NCBI GenBank assembly: GCA_001600175.1
Contig: BCJC01000001.1
Coordinates: forward strand, 3,395,652 to 3,459,651
Reading direction: 5' to 3'
DNA from: Erythrobasidium yunnanense
Taxonomy: Eukaryota; Basidiomycota; Cystobasidiomycetes; Erythrobasidiales; Erythrobasidiaceae
DNA: 64,000 nucleotides
Shown: positions 36,057 to 48,665 of the stretch, one piece after another
Layout of the letters: the number at the start of each line of letters is the position of its first letter
Numbering within the stretch: position 1 is the stretch's first letter
The notes under the pieces: generated by a model
Databases searched by the model: none
What the model was told of the DNA's origin: nothing
What the model saw: the letters and a program-made list of their open reading frames with translations, nothing else
Translations under genes and position numbers: made by a program

Positions 36057-38697
36057 ATGAATGACTGGCAAGATATCAACGTCGAGCAGCCTAATCCTTG
36101 GGAAGGACCACGTGGAGAGCCTTCGACATCGACCTTGACGACTACCAACGATGCTGCTGGACCGTCTGCTCCTGCAAACAAGAGGAAACGGCGAGCCTGC
36201 GATGCCTGTAGACTGCGTCAAGTCGCCTGCCAGCGAAATCCAGGCATGTTCTCGCTATCATATCGAAGTCGCGAAATACCATGCGGTGCTAACGTATGTT
36301 GCGATGCGACAGGCCAGGAAGACTGTCTGAAGTGTATCAAGATGGCCATCAGGTAATGCTCTTTCCCAGGTACTTACAACGATCAGAACACCGGCTGATC
36401 TTGCTTATCAGATGCATTGTCTCACCTCCCAAACCACGCACAACCAACAAAGGCGCAAGGATAGCACAAGCGAAAGCACTGTATTCGCATGAGAATACTG
36501 CCATGACAGACACCGAGCAGATGGCGCTTGCCCTCGTCCAGCGCTCCTCCAACCAGGCGACACTTCCTTATTCCCCCTCACTACCACAACAGAGTATATT
36601 CGCATTGATGGACTCTGCTCTCACCAAGAAGCTCATATTGATAGCGGTCAAGCTGAAATTGTATGGAGTGCCCTTCGGCCGATTCGCATAGCGCCAGAAG
36701 CTGAGAATGAATCCATTCCAGTGTCTCCTTTCCTCTATTACGCTGGATCAATCTCGAGAAAGAATATACCGCTGCAGGCTCGCTGCTCAAGATGGATTCG
36801 GCTTCCCAGGCCGTATTTATGGGCATTGCAGCGATAGCGGCACGAGCAGTGTCTCCTCAGGAGCTCGATGGCCAAGACGCACCTGCATTGGAGGACCTGT
36901 CCAAGTCACAGATGTTACGGCAAGGCACAACGCTATGTATGTATGGGAAGAGACGGGAGGCCGCAGCCATCACTGCACTTCAAGGTGCTATCAGGGTCAT
37001 AAACGAGACGGGAATCTTTACAAGCCCGTCGCTCAAGAGTGTGTCGGCCTTGACGATGTTGGAAATGCTAATTCTAGGTGAGCAACATCGACTCGTTGGC
37101 CCGAATGGGAGGGCTGACGGTTCGCTGTCTAGTATTTCGCGACCCGTTGCGCTTCTCCAAGGAATCAAATCAGCAAGCCCGTCCATATGCTGCAACTGCC
37201 GCTGCCCATTTGCGGATCCTCGCTGAAGAGTACGCTTTATCTGGCATCGATCGCGGATACGATTTCTACAGCACCGCTTGGACTTGCATCATACGAGACG
37301 CCCTGGTGGCTGTCGCTACCGGACGTGCCCTCAACTAGTGAGCCAAGCACGATCTCACCATATCAAGCACGGAAAGCTGACTCGTATTCTTCACCTTGCC
37401 AACTCTAGTACGTCAAGCGATTTGCAACTGATACTGGGCATTGACGAAACGCAAGAGATCCCAATTCCAGATTCTGCAGCGCTAGTGCAGCCTTGGACGG
37501 AGGCTAAGCTCGAGGGTCGACCCCTGATGCAGCTATGGGCAGTAGCTCTCAGGCAAGCTCGCATATTTATCGACAAAGTAACTCAGCGTGCGTCTCCTCT
37601 ACTTGGGTCAACAAAGGAGTAATCCGTGCACAGCTGAATGTAATTCAACAGCCCTGGCTGCTGGCAAACCTGAGCTGGATACATCCGTCTTCGAGCGTGT
37701 CTTTACCTGCTTTCGCAAAGTTAGGGAAGTCCTCAATGGTGCAATCATGCTTGCCCAGCTATACTCGCCACCCATAAAGACGCCAGAACAAGTCGGCGTT
37801 CTGCACTACTGCACCGACTTCTTCCTCGTACAAGCTCATCAGGTGCTTGTTTCCAAAATGCGTCCTGATCAGCTTAGCAAGACGAACAACGCTGGTGGGG
37901 GCGGCTTTATGGCTTCTTTGTCTGAGATAGACGCTGCCTCCCCTACAACCTCCCTAAATGGGGAATATCTTGCAAAACTGCAACTCCTGAAGCTAAGGAG
38001 CGACGAAGAAGTTTTTCAAGCTGGTCAAAGGATGGTCGAGCTGTTTCTATCGATGTTCCGATCGGATGCGCCCGATACAGTCGAGTTCTTCTTGCCAGGT
38101 AAGCGTATGACAAGACATTTCAGTCCTGATTGATCTGACGAACTTGTGTGCAAAAGGCTATTTCACCTTTGAAGGTCTTCTAGCTTGGGTTGATATCGTC
38201 GTTGCCACGCCTTATGCGGAAGAGCAGAATGGCAGAGAGGACTATCCGCTTCAGAAGAAGTTGGCGGACCTTCGCGTGCTGCGAGAGGCCATGGCCCTCA
38301 TGGGCTGGAGCTCAGCTTCGGTACGTGTAAACGACTCTTGGAGTATCCGGCGAAGCTGAACACCACAACGACTGCGTTCTAGGTCCAGCCGCACATCGAA
38401 GGTCTGAGCCAGACCATTCTGGAACTAGAACTGATAGAGCGAGAAAGCATCTCCCCTTCGACCGAAGGCACGGATATGAGCTTCATGGACTCCTATCTCA
38501 ATCTCGCCAGTCCAATACCGCAGGCTTCGCTCCCGAACCCCGACATGGCGTCATTTGGAGTAGGCGATATTTTCGGCGATGGCACTTTCTATCAGCCTCC
38601 GCTTGGCGATAACGGCTTTCAATCTGGCTTCGACCTAAACGCCATGAACGAGATGATGTCCAGCGAATGGTTGCAAAACCTGTTCAAGCAATCCTAG
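36057..38697 (+). CDS. Zn2Cys6 transcription factor, tandem copy 1
   Basis: Nine exons, about 690 residues. The zinc cluster is split over three exons: CDACRLRQVAC then CLKCIKMAIRC, a complete C-x2-C-x6-C pair. The basic stretch KRKRRA precedes it. The first intron (36244-36312) has a GC donor where the three paralogues have GT. It is 69 bp, divisible by three and free of stops, so retention would insert 23 residues within the zinc cluster. The middle region carries the array signature EYTAAGSLLKMDSASQAVFM, then CMYGKRREAAAI and NETGIFTSPSLKSVSALTMLE. It ends EMMSSEWLQNLFKQS, a probable activation or partner motif. It is head to head with the NmrA-like gene. Target genes are unknown. Confidence 0.82.
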
Positions 38698-39131
38698 AGG
38701 GCATGTATATTTCCGTCATCATTTATTAGCAGATAGCAAACATCGTTCACCGCATTCCTTTTGTCTGTTGTTGTGGAGCAGGATCCTAGAGCCCATTGCT
38801 GACTAGAGACGTAGCCATACATGCATTGTCAGCTTCCCATTTCTTATCGAGGCCGACTTCTTTGCGCACATCTTCAAATCGATTTGGCCTCAAGAAGTCG
38901 TCTAACACCCTATAAATACACGTTACAAATCAATGCTTGTCGACGAGAGCATACCGGCCTGGACCCTACCTGATGATGCTTGTCGTGGGACCAAACTTTG
39001 CGCCCGGTTCGTGTGTGCATGGCCCCCTTCATCACCCTTCATCGCCATGCTGTTCTCGCCTCTCTCAGCCTCACTGCAAAGCCAGCGAGCTGCTTCGTTG
39101 TCTCTTCTTCTACTACTAACAGGCCGTCTGC
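38698..39131. promoter_or_regulatory. Spacer between TF copies 1 and 2
   Basis: No gene supported. The last 120 bases are CT-rich. They contain a CTCAGCCTCACTGCAAAG segment resembling one upstream of copy 3 (near 42005-42025), perhaps a duplicated promoter element. Confidence 0.4.
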
Positions 39132-41653
39132 ATGAGCTTACTTGGCAGCACAGAGCAGAGCAAAATTAGGACGCCGTCCAGCGAACAAGCGGAAAAAGAC
39201 GATGAAAGACCTACCGCTAGACGAGGTCGGAGACGACCGCCTTGTGAAGCTTGCGCGAGGCGAGACCTAAAGTGCCGCCGCAAACCAGGTCCGTCTGGCT
39301 CACACAATCTCATGGACTTCCAAGCCTGATGCAGCTCTTACTGCAGGTCAAGATATTTGCATGCGCTGCATCAAGATGTCAATGAAGTGTGTGAAAGACT
39401 CGCCTGCCTAATGAGCCTCCGCTGACCTCAAATAGCTGTGTACCTTGCGAATCTCGGAAGGCAGTCACAACGATATTCAAGATGTCAGCCGCAGCTGGGA
39501 CGGAAGACCCCAAGGAAGTCTTTCCGCTTGAACAGAACCATCAAAATCCTGCCAAATTGCCGTTTACTATATCTCCAAAAGCTCAGAACACATTCGCCGC
39601 CTTCATGGACTCTGGTCTGATTAGTCGGCTTATCTCTACATCATCTCTACATCTAAGACTGTGAGGAGTCTGAACCTGCTTCTTGCTGGCCAAGCTCATC
39701 GCTCGCTCCTTCAGCGCGGCTCTGCCGTTGATGCACCAAGTAGATATACAACAAGAGTACACATCCGCTGGGTCGTTGCTCAATATGGAGCCAGCCTCGC
39801 AAGCCTTCTTCATGGGTGTGGCAGCGTTGGCCGCGCGTTATGTTTCTCCGAAAGAACTCGACAACCTCGAAGCGCCTACTTTGGGCGAATTATCGCAAAA
39901 CCCATCTCTCAGACACGAATCCAATATATGTGTGTACGGCAAGCGGCGAGAGCGATCGGCTCAGGTCGCTTGCGAAATGGCCATCAAGAGCCTACACGAG
40001 AGCAATGTTTTCACAGAGCCGTCTGTACGGAGTGTCGCTGCCTTAGCCTTGATGGAATTCCTTGCACAAGGTATTACAACTCATACAGTCTCCGCTGTTT
40101 GCACATGTAGCTGATAGCCTGTGAAGCCATTTGGTATCCCTGTAGAACACCGTCGCCGTGGGATCAACGCGCACGTCTGTGTTCTGCTGCAGCAGCTGGT
40201 CATCTGCGATCTTTGGCAGAAGCACATCTCACCTCAGGGAGCAAGACTGGTCCATACTTCCGTTCTTCTGCCTGGATCTGCATCATAAACGATCTGATTG
40301 CCGCGATATCTACGGGCCGTAGTCTTCACTAGTAAGGCAGGCAGCTTATAGACGGACAGTAACACTCTGCTGCACACCTCCACGAACAGTACATCAGACG
40401 ACCTACGTCTCATTCTCGGCATTGACGAGAACAACAAGTTTCAAATGCCCGATGCCCACAGCTTGATTGAAGTCTGGCTGAATGAACGTACCGGTGACGC
40501 GTACGCCGATGGACCTTTTGTGAAGGACCTTTTGTCGGTTTTTCTGCAGCATGGTCGTGCTTTCGTCAACAAAGTTAGCTCTCGTGAGTCTTAGGTCACT
40601 TATCTGGGCAGGACACTGACAGACACGATCTCGACTTCAGCCCTGCCCACAATCCGGTCGGAATTCAACACTACAGTCATGGAGAACCTCCTCGACAGCT
40701 TCCACAGAATAACGTCGCTTCTGCACGAAACGCGACGCTTGGCGGAGAAACGTTCAGGACAGCGCACTGTACCCTATTTCGCCAAGATCCTCTGGCACTC
40801 TATGGACCACTGTATCTTACAAGCTCACAAAGCGCTTCTCCGCCACCATTCCAGGAACTTTGCTCGACAGTGGCCGTCCGGACCGGACTACCTGGTCAAG
40901 CTGAGGTCACTACAGCTTAGAAGCCACGAAGAGGTGTTTTGGGCTTCGCAAAGAAGAGTATCCCGCTTTGTCGAATGGCTGAAAGTGACTGCCTCAGGCA
41001 CATGTGACTACTTCCTACCAGGTGAGACCGGTTTCGAGAGGCTGTAGATGGATGTTCTGACATTCGGCACATCACAGGCTATTTCGTCCTCGAAGACATA
41101 CCGTCTTGGGTGGAAGTGGTCACGCAAACGAAGCACAGAGGGGAACTTGGAGGCCGGCCAGACTATCCTCTGTCAAAGAAACTGGCAGATCTCAGGATTC
41201 TCAGGGACTCCATGGCCTTCCTCGGCTGGAGCTATGGTGATGTAAGTTGCAGACATCTACATTTGAATCCTGCTCACCTTGTTGAAACAGGTTCAGCCCT
41301 TGATGGTGACTCTTGGTCAGACCATTGCCAAGCTGGAGGCAGAAGAAACTCTACGAGCGAGCAAAGAGGCTCTCTCTGTGCTCTCCGCACCGGCAACGAA
41401 ACAAATGTGGCGCGAGAACGCTTCTTCGTTGACTGACAATTTTGGCGTCAGCTACCTGGGCACTTGTAGCACTCCCGCGTCAGAGGCTTCCAGTCACGTT
41501 CCCGCTGGCGTTGCCTTGGGCAATCTCTACCCTAGCCGGACTGGCTATCAATTGACTCCGGTCATTCTTCCTACCCAGAATCGGCCCGACAGCAACACCA
41601 TGAGCGAGATGATGTCTAGCGAATGGATGGATAGTCTTTTCAAGCATCAGTAG
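39132..41653 (+). CDS. Zn2Cys6 transcription factor, tandem copy 2
   Basis: Nine exons with the same intron positions and phases as copy 1, about 650 residues. The zinc cluster is CEACARRDLKC plus CMRCIKMSMNC, preceded by RRGRRRPP. The shared core follows: AAFMDSGLISRLI, DIQQEYTSAGSLLNMEPAS, CVYGKRRERSAQVACEMAIK and FTEPSVRSVAALALMEFLAQG. The C-terminus is SEMMSSEWMDSLFKHQ. It is closest to copy 3 by eye (both RRPPCEAC ... RRKPG and SPxELDNxxAPTL). The exon after the fourth intron begins at the acceptor near 40111 (ACEAIWYPCRTPSPWDQRA), chosen because it keeps frame with the conserved LCSAAAAGHLRSLAE part. Confidence 0.82.
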
Positions 41654-42064
41654 GGCAATTGTCAGAGATGCGGGATATCTTGCATCTTTTAGCAAGTTGA
41701 GATGGGTTCTGTCTTATTGTCGCTGAGCGGCCCTCGCCCTTACATAACTAGAACGTAGAGGATCATGCAAGCTTTGGCATTGAGATTGTACAATGTTATA
41801 CTGATCGAGGTCGACGGACTTCTGGTTAGTCTTCGCACGTTGCTTTCCAATAACTTCATCTGGCCTGTCTCTAGCTTCATGAAGTACAAGCGAATGACAG
41901 CGACAAACCAAAATGCTCACAGAACAGCGCTCAAGAAACGCGAACCCTGCTGACTACCGCCGACCAAATGTTGCGCCCGCTCCTCCTGCTGCCTTGCGGT
42001 TGTCAGCCTCGCACAAAGCATCTCCCTCTTGTCTCTGCTCTGCTCGCCCTGAGGTGGATCTTCG
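41654..42064. promoter_or_regulatory. Spacer between TF copies 2 and 3
   Basis: No gene supported. The right part near 41990-42050 is CT-rich and contains a TCAGCCTCGCACAAAGC block similar to the one before copy 2. Confidence 0.4.
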
Positions 42065-44592
42065 ATGAGCGCAAGCTTACATGACAGCAGCGAGCTGAAG
42101 CAGCTCGACCGGGCGCCAAGTGTCCTTCAAATGGATAGCATCAAAGCGAAAGCCAGACGAGGTCCTAGACGACCACCATGTGAAGCTTGTGCAATGCAAC
42201 AACTCAAGTGTCGTCGCAAACCGGGTGCGTCTATCCTGTTTCGAAGTGTCTCTTCCAGCGTCCTAAAACTGACGTCGCGCACAGGTCAAAACATATGTTC
42301 GCACTGCATCAGAACGTCCATCGAGTAAGCTCGAAGCCCACGTAAAGCGATATGTATCGCTGAGCTCGAAATAGGTGTACGCCTCGTCAATACGGAAAGA
42401 CAGTCGCAACGACATACAAGATAGCCCAAAACTCGTGCAAAGACGCACATCTGGACAACGCCTCTGTGTGGGAGGAGAACGACTTACTCTCACTGCCGCC
42501 AATCATTTCTGCAAAAGGGACAGTCACGTTCGCCGCCTTTATGGACTCCAGTCTGATTAGCCGGCTCGTCTTAACAACCTCTACATATCTCAAAATGTAA
42601 GGTCATAACGTCTCCCTCCTTTCGTGCCGACTAATCGCTTTGTATATAGCCCAACGCTTCCGCTGCTGCTCCAAACCGATATACAGCGTGAATATACGGC
42701 CTCAGGCTCCTTGCTCAAGATGGATCCAGCTTCGCAAGCCTTCTTCATGACCATGGCAGCTCTAGCATCACGCTACGTATCGCCCCGAGAGCTCGACAAC
42801 ATGGGTGCCCCTACTTTGACCCAAATTGAGAGGAAGCCGTCTCTTATACACGCCGCGGGTGTCTGCGCATATGGCAAACGTAGGGAACGATTCGCTCAGA
42901 TCGCCTGCGAAGTCGCCCTGAAGACGCTGTATGAGAGTCGCGCATTCACCGAGCCATCAGTGCGTAATGTTGCTGCACTGGCCTTGATGGAATTTGTCGC
43001 ACAAGGTATGAACAAAGCTGTTGGCAGCTCTTCACAGATTCCGCTGACGTCCTGCAAGCTGTTCAATATACCTCTCTGAACGGTCGATTGTGGACTTACA
43101 GAGCTAGGCTATGCTCTGCTGCTGTAGCCGTTCACTTGAGATCTATGGCAGAGGTGCAGCACGCTTCACATAAGCAAATCACCCCTCAACTTCGTTCTAT
43201 AGCCTGGATCTGCATCCTCAATGACGTTCTTGCCGCGTTATCTACAGGCCGCGATCTTCATTAGTAAGGCAGCTACTCGAAGAGCTTCACGAAGTGTTGA
43301 GCATGATCTCCGGATAGTACATCGAAAGATCTGCTTCTCGTGCTTGGCATCGACGAGAACGTCCGGCTCCCAGAAGTGCCCGATGCGACCAGTCTGATGG
43401 AAGCCTTTCTGAACGACAGCATGGAGCCTTTGGAACTCGCGCCCGTGAAAACCTTCGTATCGTTACTTCTCCAGCAAGTGCGGATTCTTGTCGACAAAAT
43501 CAGCTCCCGTAGGTCATGGATTGATCCGCTCTGCAAACCACGCTTATCAACACGACTGCGATCGCTCATATATAGCTTTGGCCGCATCACGCACCCAGTT
43601 TGATATCGGCGCAATGGACGGGCTGTTCGACAGCCTCGCCGCCCTCTTATCGATCCTGAACGAGACACAACGTATGGTGCTGCACGGCTCCGTCGTACAG
43701 CGTGCCAATTCATGCTTGTGCAAGGCTTTCTCTATCATAGATAGTTGCATTTTACAAGCTCATAGAGCACTCCTTCGGCACATAGCCAAGACACCACCCT
43801 CTCAAGAAGATTACCTGCTGAGGCTGGATTCCGTACGACGAAGAAGCTATGAAGAGGTATTTCGGGCTGCACAGAGAAGACAATCTACTTTTGTTGGATG
43901 GGAAAATCTAATGTGCTCGGGCAAAGAGGCTTTCTTCGTGCCAGGTACGACCGGCTGAGGTACGGCTGCATGAGGGTATACTGACATATCTGATTCTGTA
44001 GTCTACTTTGTTATACATGATCTACCTGCCTGGGCGGAAGTCATAAAGCAAACAAAGCATAATAGGGAATTTGGGGGCCGGGCAGACTATCCCTTATGCA
44101 AGAAATTGGCAGATCTGCGAAGGTTGGGAGACTTGATGTCCTTCATGGGCTGGAGCTATGGAGGTGTTAGTTGCAGCCATACTTGCTCGGTCCCTACTGA
44201 CCTCGTTGAAACAGATTCAGCCTCTCTTAGAGGAACTAAGGGAGACGATTTCCAGGCTAGAAGCGGAGGAAAGTAGATTGGAGAGCGAGGAGGCGTGTGC
44301 ACTGCCCTCGGCACCGGCAGTGAGACAGATCTGTCGCGAGCGCCATCTGAGTTCGACCGCAGAAGTTGGCATGCAATTGCCGTACACCTGCACAGGTCTT
44401 CCGAACTCTATACCGGTGACTTCAGCTGAGATTTCAGATACCTTGGCCTCGGGCGACCTCTTCCATCACGGAAACGGCTCTCCTCCAAAGCCGATCAGTT
44501 TGAGTGTTCAGGATAGTTCTGACGCTGCCGCTACGGCCGAACTGGTGTCCTGTGAATGGCTAGAGAATCTCCTCAAGCAGTCGCCAGCATAG
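42065..44592 (+). CDS. Zn2Cys6 transcription factor, tandem copy 3
   Basis: Nine exons with conserved intron layout, about 650 residues. The zinc cluster is CEACAMQQLKC plus CSHCIRTSIEC, so all six cysteines are kept. The core is AAFMDSSLISRLV, DIQREYTASGSLLKMDPAS, CAYGKRRERFAQIACEVALK and FTEPSVRNVAALALMEFVAQG. After the fourth intron the exon starts near 43062 (AVQYTSLNGRLWTYRARLC). The C-terminal motif is drifted: LVSCEWLENLLKQSPA. There is a Glu-rich helix just before (SRLEAEESRLESEEAC). It looks functional, with no stop or frame break in the inferred exons. Confidence 0.82.
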
Positions 44593-45053
44593 CTGGGATC
44601 TTTTTTCATCCCTCGTCGTGCAATCTGCGAAGTTCTGCGTTACGTAACTAGTTACAAGCCTGGTTCTTAGAAACCGTCACCGAATCAGAATGTAGTATAG
44701 ACATCATATCGGTAGTCCAACCGCACAACAGGCATGGAATTCCAGCCAACGAACATACTACTTGCACTTTCGATCTTCTCGCATCGCTAGACCTTGATTA
44801 AGTGCGGAGCTATGCATAGCATCGCCGTTTCGCCTGAACATAACAATTATGGAAGATCTGACAAACGAATGTCGAGATGGAATACTCACTAATGCCAGGG
44901 CCGTGACCTTGTCATTCTGCCCAAACTCGAGACGCTCGCGACGACCCAAATACTGCGTCAAAGGAAAGTCACGGCACGAGATATGTATTCCCTTCCTTGT
45001 CTTTCCTCCGACGTGTCTGGGTCTGCCTCGTGAATCCGCTGAATCAGGCATTC
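44593..45053. promoter_or_regulatory. Spacer between TF copies 3 and 4
   Basis: No gene supported. Open frames on both strands (for example 44758-45051 minus) are unsupported by any conserved content. It presumably carries the copy 4 promoter. Confidence 0.35.
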
Positions 45054-47301
45054 ATGAGCTGCCCGGGCAATGCTAATCACGAACCGATGACGACCTCTGG
45101 GCAGAGTGGTAGGGTAGAACAGCCCTTCCGCAGAAGAACAAGAGCGTGTGCAGCTTGTGCCGTACAGCACCTGCGCTGCGAGCGCAAAGCAGGTAGGCCG
45201 TGCGTTTCCCATCGTTTCTGACATCGCCCTGATGTGCTACATTGATGACAGACAGCAACACTTGTTCGCGCTGCATCAAGTTAGCAATAAAGTAGATATC
45301 AACAGCTTGACTATCTAATCCGACTTTCCGCTGACTATTTTGTGTTCGCCTAGTTGTGTAGACCGCGCCAATCGAAGAGGGTTTTATACCATGCGACATA
45401 CTCCTGTCTATCCTCAACCACAAGATATTAGAGAAGATGTGCAGGTCTCACCTCTGGAGCAGGCTCCCGACTCTGCTATCACGCTGCCTTTGACCGTTCA
45501 TGCGCGACCGCAGAGCAACTTCGCCGCCTTCATGGACTCTTCCCTGATCACTAAACTCGTCGCAACGTCTTCCAAACTCAGGCTGTGAGTTCGCCAGATC
45601 CTGTCCCAGACCCCTCCGTTCTCTGAAGCAGACGACCGCCAGTATCGTACTACCCCTAGTCCACCGAGTGGATTTGCAATACGAGTACATGGCCGCTGGA
45701 TCTTCGATCAACATGGAACCTTCGTCTCAAGCTCTGTTTATCAGCTTCGCCGCTCTAGCGGCTCGTTATGTAACACCACAAGTATTCGATTGCCTGGACG
45801 CACCTACTTTGGATCAGCTGTCAGTCACTCCATCTTTTAGGCAAGGCACACAGCTCTGTGACTACGGCAAGCGAAGGGAAAGGTCAGCACAGATTGTCCA
45901 GGAAGTAGCCATCAAGGTGTTGAACGAGAGCGGCGTGTTCACAGAGGCGACAGTAAGGAGCGTTGCTGCTCTGACCATGATGGAAAGCATTATACATGGT
46001 ATGTCCACGATGATCCATGGTCCTGTTCGGCTTGTGACATGCCCTGCAGCTTTCAGATACGCTCTTCCTAGCTCCGACATCTGGCATCAGCGGGCACGAC
46101 CCTACTCGGCCGTTGCAGCTGCTCATCTAAGGTCGTTAGCAGAGGCCTCGCTCCTTTCAGGCATCAGAGTGGACCGGCATTATCGGACAATTGCCTGGAA
46201 CTCTATCTTCCGCGATGTCATTGTCGCCAGTTATACAGGTCGGAGCCTGCACTAGTGGGCTTATCTATCGCATTGAGCCTACTTTACTTCAGGCTGATAG
46301 AGTCATCCGCATTCATCAGCACATCAGACGATTTGCGGCTGATACTCAAAGTTGACGAGACTGCCAATATTCAGATCCCAAATGCGAATAATCTAGTGGA
46401 GGCCTGGCTGCATCCACACACAAAGAGATCGTTTGCGGACGACTCCCCTATGCAAGCTCTATTCGCAGTCGTTCTTCGGCAAGCGCAAGCTTTTGTCAAC
46501 AGGGTCACGTCGCGTGAGTTCTGAAGTGCTGCCATCACACGCACCGACCTCACTCAGTTAGCCTACAGCTCTGGCTGCGATGAAACCCGAATTGGATATT
46601 CTTGTTATCGAGGATCTCTTCAACTGCTTCGGCAAAGTAAGACTGGCTCTGATCGAGACTCGCATCTTAGCGAGCAGAGTCACGGGCAGACAGGATATTC
46701 CAGACTATGCAAAACTCTTATGGTTTCTTACAGACTTCTGCTTGCTACAAGCACACAAAGAGGTTCTTCGGCACATGCTCGAAAGTTTTGGAGAGAACGC
46801 GGTTGAGCAGATCCTTACCTACGATTCAGAAGCAGCCGCAAGAAGAGCATATCTGCTCGACTTGCGGCGGAGAAGTCATGAAGAGGTCTTTCAAGCATCC
46901 CAAAGGGTCACGTTGAGATTCAAGTCAGTATTGGAGGCAACGACAGCCGGGACCGAGGAATGCTTTCTTCCAGGTGAATACCATTTCAAAGTTAAGTAAA
47001 CATGTCTGACAAGGTATGTCGATCAGGTTATTTCCTTTTCGACGACGTACCTTCTTGGGTAGATGTCATCACGCAGACGGAGCACAGTGGGCAGTTCGGA
47101 GGTCGCGGCGATTACAGCCTCTCGCAGAAGATTGCAGATCTCAAGGTGTTCCGGGAAGTCTTGTCTGTTCTTGGCTGGAGCTACGGCGAGGTATAATAGC
47201 ACGACCTGCGCGTCTTGAGACTTGATTCACTGACCATCAGCCACTTTGAATAGATTCAGCCTCAGATAGAGAGTATTAGCCAGACTATCGCAAACTTGTA
47301 G
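45054..47301 (+). CDS. Zn2Cys6 transcription factor, tandem copy 4, shortened C-terminus
   Basis: Nine exons with the same intron positions, about 590 residues. The start is ATG 45054 (MSCPGNANHEPM). The zinc cluster is CAACAVQHLRC plus CSRCIKLAINC. The core is AAFMDSSLITKLVATSSKLR, DLQYEYMAAGSSINMEPSS, CDYGKRRERSAQIVQEVAIK and FTEATVRSVAALTMMESI. The final exon reads IQPQIESISQTIANL and then stops at TAG 47299-47301, so it lacks the roughly 90-120 residues and the EWLxxLxKQ motif present in the other copies. It is either a naturally short factor, perhaps lacking the activation end and competing with its paralogues, or a gene beginning to decay. No other disruption is seen. Confidence 0.78.
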
Positions 47302-47595
47302 CAAATCCACATCCTCGAGACTCCCAGCATGCTTGAATCGCCGAAACTCATCAACCATTGTGATCTAGCATTAGACACTATCGTTATGACTATTGTGTTG
47401 AGGCATCGCGACTCAAGCGCAGGCAGCTACGGCTGCGAACATATAACTGCGTCAAGACCGCGTCACTTTCGCATGGGGGTTACACTTGCCTTAGCTAGCC
47501 GTCATTTCTCTTAATGCGATGAGATCGGCGTGCGAGCGAAATCACGGGTATATATTGAAGGCCTGCTTCTTTCCTTGGGTGAGGCAGGCGTGCAT

Positions 47596-48307
47596 CTAGC
47601 ATACGGAGGTCAAGCGATTTCCAGATCCAAGCCGCACATCGCCAAGACCCACAATGATGGATGCGCTTGCTACGCTTATGGTATAATATTCATCGCTCTT
47701 GGTCGCACCCTCTCCAAGACAGTAAGCGCCTTCGAAAAAAGCGAGGAACCAGTAGGTCGGGTATCTGACTAGCGTCTGTGCCACAGCGTGCTGAAGATCG
47801 CCATCTCCTGCAATACTTGCAGCTTCGTATGCGTGGAGAAGCAGGCTAACTGAGAGGCTTCCGATCTGAAGACTGTCCACGACATTTAAGTGTTTTCAAC
47901 GCTCTCTGGTGCCATACTACTTACGTGATCCTATCTCTCATCCAGTCACACAAGCGCTCCATAGCATACTTGTCGGTGAACCTGTAGACTCCTAATTCTC
48001 CCTGATGTGGAAAATCCGTGGGAAGACGACATCCAGGAAAGAGGTATCGAAATGCGTTTTCGACATCTACGCTTGGATCTTCAAGTGTTACTAGATCCAG
48101 CTTAGTGTACGGTTCGGGCCAGCCATTCTTGCTCTGCTGCTCGTCCTCTTTGTTTTGGGACAGACTCAACATATCGGCAAAGACTGTGGAATGGTAGGCT
48201 AAGGATTCCTTCTGAACTGGAAAGGCATACTGCAAGTCATCGGCATTGACGACCACTAGAAGGTTTGGCTGCTCGATTCCAAGGTCCTTGATCTCGTATC
48301 TCGACAT
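47596..48307 (-). CDS. BTB/POZ domain protein, tandem copy 1
   Basis: Two exons, about 220 residues. The start MSRYEIKDLGIEQPNLL aligns with the starts of the next two copies, which is why 48307 was chosen over 48325. The BTB fold shows LLVVVNADDLQYAFPVQKES, AYHSTVFADMLSLSQ, VENAFRYLFPGCRLP and VYRFTDKYAMERLCDWMRDR. The intron (about 47874-47923) joins DRIT to LQIGSLSVSLLLHAYEAAS. Fungal BTB proteins of this shape (x-FPVxKxxLAxHSxVFxDML) are common and mostly uncharacterised; some act in protein-protein contact or as Cul3 adaptors. No DNA-binding or kelch part is present. It converges on TF copy 4 with 294 bp between them. Confidence 0.78.
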
Positions 48308-48665
48308 AGCAGCAGTTGCGGTCATACTTTGCGGTATGGAGAGAAGAAAGAATGATCCCCTGGACATTGGGTACAAGACATCTGCCTTCCAGGTTCGGTG
48401 CGTGATGATTTCGAGATGTCCGACAATCATGTCGTCATCGTTTAGCTGCGTTCGAACAGAGTGACCGTCCAAACGTCGGAGACGTTGTTATCTGACAGAT
48501 ATCGCACGCGTTCTACAATCCTCGTTGGTAGCCTGGACCCTGATGTTGGTGGCCAGCCTATGTTCGTGCAGTCGCTGTCCGCTGTGGCCTCTTTGATGAC
48601 AGCCTACGCGTGGATGTTGTAGGCGGCACCTCGGCGCAGCAGGCAAGTGTGCATCTGGAGAAGTA
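48308..48665. other. Spacer between BTB copies 1 and 2
   Basis: Upstream side of BTB copy 1 and 3' side of copy 2. No gene supported. Confidence 0.35.
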
